DNA of 9,340 nucleotides from Bacteroidota bacterium (GTDB lineage Bacteria > Bacteroidota > Bacteroidia > Bacteroidales > Rikenellaceae): contig JAEZPN010000005.1 of the NCBI GenBank assembly GCA_023413645.1, positions 1-9,340 on the forward strand. Direction: 5' to 3'. Both the position numbers and the translations under genes were made by a program. The notes below the pieces were generated by a model. It was not told the origin of the DNA and did no database searches. It was given only the letters and a program-made list of their open reading frames with translations. Position 1 is the first letter of the stretch, and each line of letters begins with the position of its first letter. This document shows positions 7,712-9,340 of the stretch, one piece after another.

Positions 7712-7842
7712 ATATCTTCGTTTTATTTATTGGCATATCGTCGTGGTACACTCTAATAATACCACCTAACTTTTACCATGCAACGCCTTGAAACACAGCG
7801 ATATAACCTGCTTCAATCGGTGCACATGGGTATATTATCGGA

Positions 7843-7850
7843 CAAATATA
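7843..7850 (-). promoter_or_regulatory. Candidate -7 promoter element for pheS operon
   Basis: Read on the minus strand the sequence is TATATTTG, an exact match to the Bacteroidota -7 consensus TAnnTTTG used by the primary sigma factor. The start of transcription would fall near 7836, giving a leader of about 125 nt. No clear TTTG is present at the -33 position, so this is an assignment from the -7 box and context only. Confidence 0.5.
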
Positions 7851-7949
7851 CAAAAAAATCTCGAATATGCCTTTACATCGCGCGATAATTTCTGTACTAT
7901 ATTTACGCTTTTTTTAATTTTTTTATTATATAGTATCGAAAAAATTTTG

Positions 7950-7957
7950 TACCTTTG
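7950..7957 (+). promoter_or_regulatory. Candidate -7 promoter element for fba
   Basis: TACCTTTG matches the Bacteroidota -7 consensus TAnnTTTG, and TAcCTTTG is a frequent form. Transcription would begin near 7963, about 58 nt before the fba ATG. The -33 region is T/A-rich but lacks a clear TTG. A very AT-rich stretch (7905-7945) just upstream may help promoter strength. Confidence 0.65.
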
Positions 7958-8021
7958 CGTTGTATTTGCATACCTATGGTATTGAACGAAATATTTTCTA
8001 ACAACATAAAACATTTGTAAT

Positions 8022-9020
8022 ATGATTAGTTACAAGGATCTCGGTCTCGTGAATACACGCGAGATGTTCAAGAAGGCAGTTGATGGCGGTTACGCAATTC
8101 CTGCATTCAACTTCAACAACATGGAGCAGCTCCAGGCTATCATCATGGCATCGGCTGAGACAAAGTCTCCCGTAATCCTCCAGGTATCTAAGGGCGCTCG
8201 TCAGTACGCTAACCAGACACTTCTCCGCTACATGGCTGAGGGTGCTGTAGAGTACGCTAAGGAGCTCGGCTGGGAGAATCCCCAGATTGTTCTTCACCTC
8301 GACCACGGCGACAGCTTCGAGACATGCAAGAGCTGTATCGACATGGGCTTCTCTTCAGTTATGATCGACGGTTCACACCTCCCATATGAGGAGAACGTGG
8401 CCCTCACAAAGAAGGTTGTTGAGTACGCACACCAGTTCGACGTAACAGTTGAGGGTGAGCTCGGTGTTCTCGCAGGCGTTGAGGATGAGGTATGCGCAGA
8501 GGAGAGCCACTACACTAAGCCTGAGGAGGTTGTAGACTTCGTGACAAAGACTGGTTGCGACTCTCTCGCTATCTCTATCGGTACTTCACACGGTGCTTTC
8601 AAGTTTACTCCCGAGCAGTGCACGCTCGATCCTCAGACAGGTCGTCTTGTTCCTCCTCCCCTCGCATTCGACGTTCTCGCAGCGATCGAGGAGCAGCTTC
8701 CTGGCTTCCCCATCGTTCTCCACGGCTCATCTTCAGTTCCCCAGGACGAGGTTGACACAATCAACAAGTTCGGTGGCGCCCTCAAGGCAGCTGTAGGTAT
8801 TCCTGAGGAGCAGCTTCGCAAGGCCGCTAAGAGCGCAGTTTGCAAGATCAACATCGACTCTGACTCTCGTCTCGCTATGACAGCAGCAGTTCGTGAGGTA
8901 TTCGCTAACAAGCCCGCAGAGTTCGACCCACGTAAGTACCTCGGTCCTGCACGTGACAACATGAAGAAGCTCTACATCCACAAGATTAAGGAGGTTCTTG
9001 GTTCAGATAACAAGGCATAA
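8022..9020 (+). CDS. fba: Class II fructose-1,6-bisphosphate aldolase
   Basis: This 332-residue zinc enzyme splits fructose-1,6-bisphosphate to glyceraldehyde-3-phosphate and dihydroxyacetone phosphate in glycolysis, and runs in reverse in gluconeogenesis. Key residues are visible: D94 (general acid/base) and zinc ligand H95 in LHLDHGDS, E145 in VEGELGVLAG, and zinc ligands H190 (GTSHGAFKF) and H234 (VLHGSSSVP). The KINIDSDSR segment (275-283) binds phosphate. The extended form with DPRKYLGPAR near the C terminus fits the IIB subgroup. The ATG at 8022 is preceded by an A-rich leader. Codon bias is as strong as in ilvE, suggesting high expression. The stop codon TAA shares its last two bases with the first two bases of repeat copy 2. 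Tagatose-bisphosphate aldolase is a less likely alternative. Confidence 0.95.
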   Translation: MISYKDLGLVNTREMFKKAVDGGYAIPAFNFNNMEQLQAIIMASAETKSPVILQVSKGARQYANQTLLRYMAEGAVEYAKELGWENPQIVLHLDHGDSFETCKSCIDMGFSSVMIDGSHLPYEENVALTKKVVEYAHQFDVTVEGELGVLAGVEDEVCAEESHYTKPEEVVDFVTKTGCDSLAISIGTSHGAFKFTPEQCTLDPQTGRLVPPPLAFDVLAAIEEQLPGFPIVLHGSSSVPQDEVDTINKFGGALKAAVGIPEEQLRKAAKSAVCKINIDSDSRLAMTAAVREVFANKPAEFDPRKYLGPARDNMKKLYIHKIKEVLGSDNKA

Positions 9021-9145
9021 TTTCTTGTGATAGCGGCGCATCTGCGACGCTTCAATCAAATCCCCGAATGGGACGTACGTCGAGTACTACCCATCCGGGG
9101 ATTTTTCATGTCAGCGCCACATCTGCACCACTCTGACAAGAAATT
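9019..9145. repeat. 127-bp palindromic intergenic repeat, copy 2
   Basis: Same structure and same orientation as copy 1: AATTTCTTGT at the left end, ACAAGAAATT at the right end, and a nested GC-rich hairpin. It differs from copy 1 at 8 positions, without indels. The terminal AA forms part of the fba TAA stop. Substitutions at 9061 (A to T) and 9101 (T to A) preserve a base pair of the inner stem. No target-site duplication is visible. Confidence 0.9.
9058..9104. terminator. Inner hairpin of repeat copy 2, probable fba terminator
   Basis: The stem AAATCCCCG...CGGGGATTT continues through ATGGG/CCCAT and GTAC/GTAC to a GTCGA loop at 9079-9083. Five T follow at 9102-9106, overlapping the stem base. 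It lies about 40 nt past the fba stop and would act as an fba terminator, with some activity in the other direction. Confidence 0.6.
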
Positions 9146-9184
9146 GGGTAGTACGCCATAGTACAGCCCATCCGCATTTTTTTT
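9146..9184. repeat. Degenerate third copy of the inner hairpin
   Basis: GGGTAGTAC and GTACAGCCC flank a 6-base loop, followed by ATCCGC and a run of eight T (9177-9184). Read on the minus strand, CGGATGGG, GTACT, GTAC and CCC occur in the same order as in the inner hairpin of the 127-bp repeat. It abuts the right end of copy 2 with no gap. It could act as an additional rightward terminator, although the T run starts 7 nt after the stem. Confidence 0.6.
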
Positions 9185-9199
9185 GCCGAGCGTTGCATT

Positions 9200-9283
9200 A
9201 AGGAATTTAGGGAATTTAAGGAATTTAGGGAGATTAATGACATTGGTTCTATGTACTATCTCTAAGTTCTCTAAACTCCCTAA
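9200..9283. repeat. 9-bp-unit tandem repeat with a diverged inverted arm
   Basis: The left arm is four tandem 9-bp units (AAGGAATTT, AGGGAATTT, AAGGAATTT, AGGGAGATT) at 9200-9235. The right arm, read on the minus strand from 9281, has the same period (AGGGAGTTT, AGAGAACTT, AGAGATAGT). The two arms can form an imperfect hairpin with a spacer of about 20 bases. Many mismatches are transitions, and several leave G-U wobbles on one strand or the other. Purine-rich repeats of this style are common between genes in Bacteroidales as I recall; the function is unknown. Confidence 0.7.
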
Positions 9284-9295
9284 CCTCACACAAAC

Positions 9296-9322
9296 AAAAA
9301 AGACCCGCGTAAAGCGAGTCTT
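9296..9322 (-). terminator. Rho-independent terminator for a leftward gene beyond the right edge
   Basis: On the minus strand, AAGACTCGC pairs with GCGGGTCTT (one mismatch, loop TTTAC), followed directly by a T run (plus-strand A run 9296-9301). This implies a minus-strand gene ending just right of the window, so fba and that gene would be convergent. Confidence 0.65.
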
Positions 9323-9340
9323 AAACACTTGGTGTAACAG

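Larger units (their letters stand above)
7712..8021. other. Divergent pheS-fba intergenic region (310 bp)
   Basis: This AT-rich stretch has no convincing protein gene on either strand. It contains the two candidate promoters listed separately. On the leftward transcript the predicted leader of about 125 nt includes a small hairpin (GTGGTA/TACCAC arms, 7743-7748 with 7760-7765, 11-base loop). It also has an eight-codon open frame, MVKVRWYY, at 7779-7753. Neither has supporting features of a known attenuator. The rightward fba leader from about 7963 shows nothing distinctive. Confidence 0.6.

Noticed and set aside
7743..7765. T-box-like antiterminator (AGGTGG...ACCACG) in the pheS leader
   Set aside because: Only a short resemblance is present. 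There is no specifier stem, no terminator and no T run, and T-boxes are not typical of this phylum.
7788..7985. 65-residue + strand open frame between pheS and fba
   Set aside because: It starts at TTG, spans both candidate promoters and has AT-driven composition. No homology is recognisable.
9200..9235. CRISPR array
   Set aside because: The repeats are contiguous 9-bp units without spacers, and no cas genes are present.
9056..9328. 90-residue minus-strand open frame at the right end
   Set aside because: It runs through a terminator, the 9-bp repeats and repeat copy 2. Its LPKFLKFPKFLN stretch is just the translated 9-bp repeat.

Overview
The window looks like a chromosomal segment from a member of the Bacteroidales (phylum Bacteroidota), possibly a Rikenellaceae/Alistipes-like organism. 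The phylum call rests on promoters with a TAnnTTTG -7 element, A-rich leaders instead of Shine-Dalgarno sites, protein variants I recall from this phylum (Cys-rich PheS, YbeY without the usual third His), and an EnvC-like/TPR gene pair. The genus is a guess. Six complete genes are present, plus a likely 12-codon tail of a seventh at the left edge. No phage, integrase, CRISPR or tRNA/rRNA genes are visible.

Layout. Positions 1-39 probably hold the end of an unidentified + strand gene. ilvE (branched-chain aminotransferase) follows on the + strand at 125-1138. The convergent gap 1139-1393 holds a 127-bp palindromic repeat (copy 1) and a perfect 26-bp palindrome whose core is a 16-bp parS-like ParB site; the same palindrome is probably the terminator of the leftward operon. 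From 7711 back to 1394 runs a tightly spaced leftward gene set: pheS, a TPR lipoprotein-free secreted/periplasmic protein, an EnvC-like LytM protein, ybeY and mnmG. Gaps are 72, 13 and 9 bp, then a 4-bp ATGA overlap. The 72-bp gap carries a 13-pair RNA hairpin. The 310-bp divergent region 7712-8021 holds one promoter-like -7 box for each direction. fba (class II aldolase) occupies 8022-9020 on the + strand. The right edge (9019-9340) is gene-free and is packed with structure: copy 2 of the 127-bp repeat, a degenerate extra copy of its inner hairpin, a 9-bp-unit inverted repeat, and a leftward terminator belonging to a gene beyond the window.

How the genes relate. The leftward set combines translation functions (phenylalanyl-tRNA synthetase alpha subunit, rRNA endonuclease YbeY, tRNA U34 modification enzyme MnmG) with two exported proteins, one a probable regulator of septal peptidoglycan hydrolysis. 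ilvE and fba are separate metabolic genes with strongly biased, high-expression-style codon use. Both are followed almost immediately by the same 127-bp element in the same orientation.

The most interesting content is non-coding. The two repeat copies differ at 8 of 127 positions with no indels. One pair of differences is compensatory (A-T to T-A), and the A/C mismatches in the helices become G-U wobbles on the minus strand. This suggests a structured RNA or DNA element under selection, not decayed debris. The parS-like site beside mnmG suggests the window may lie near the replication origin.
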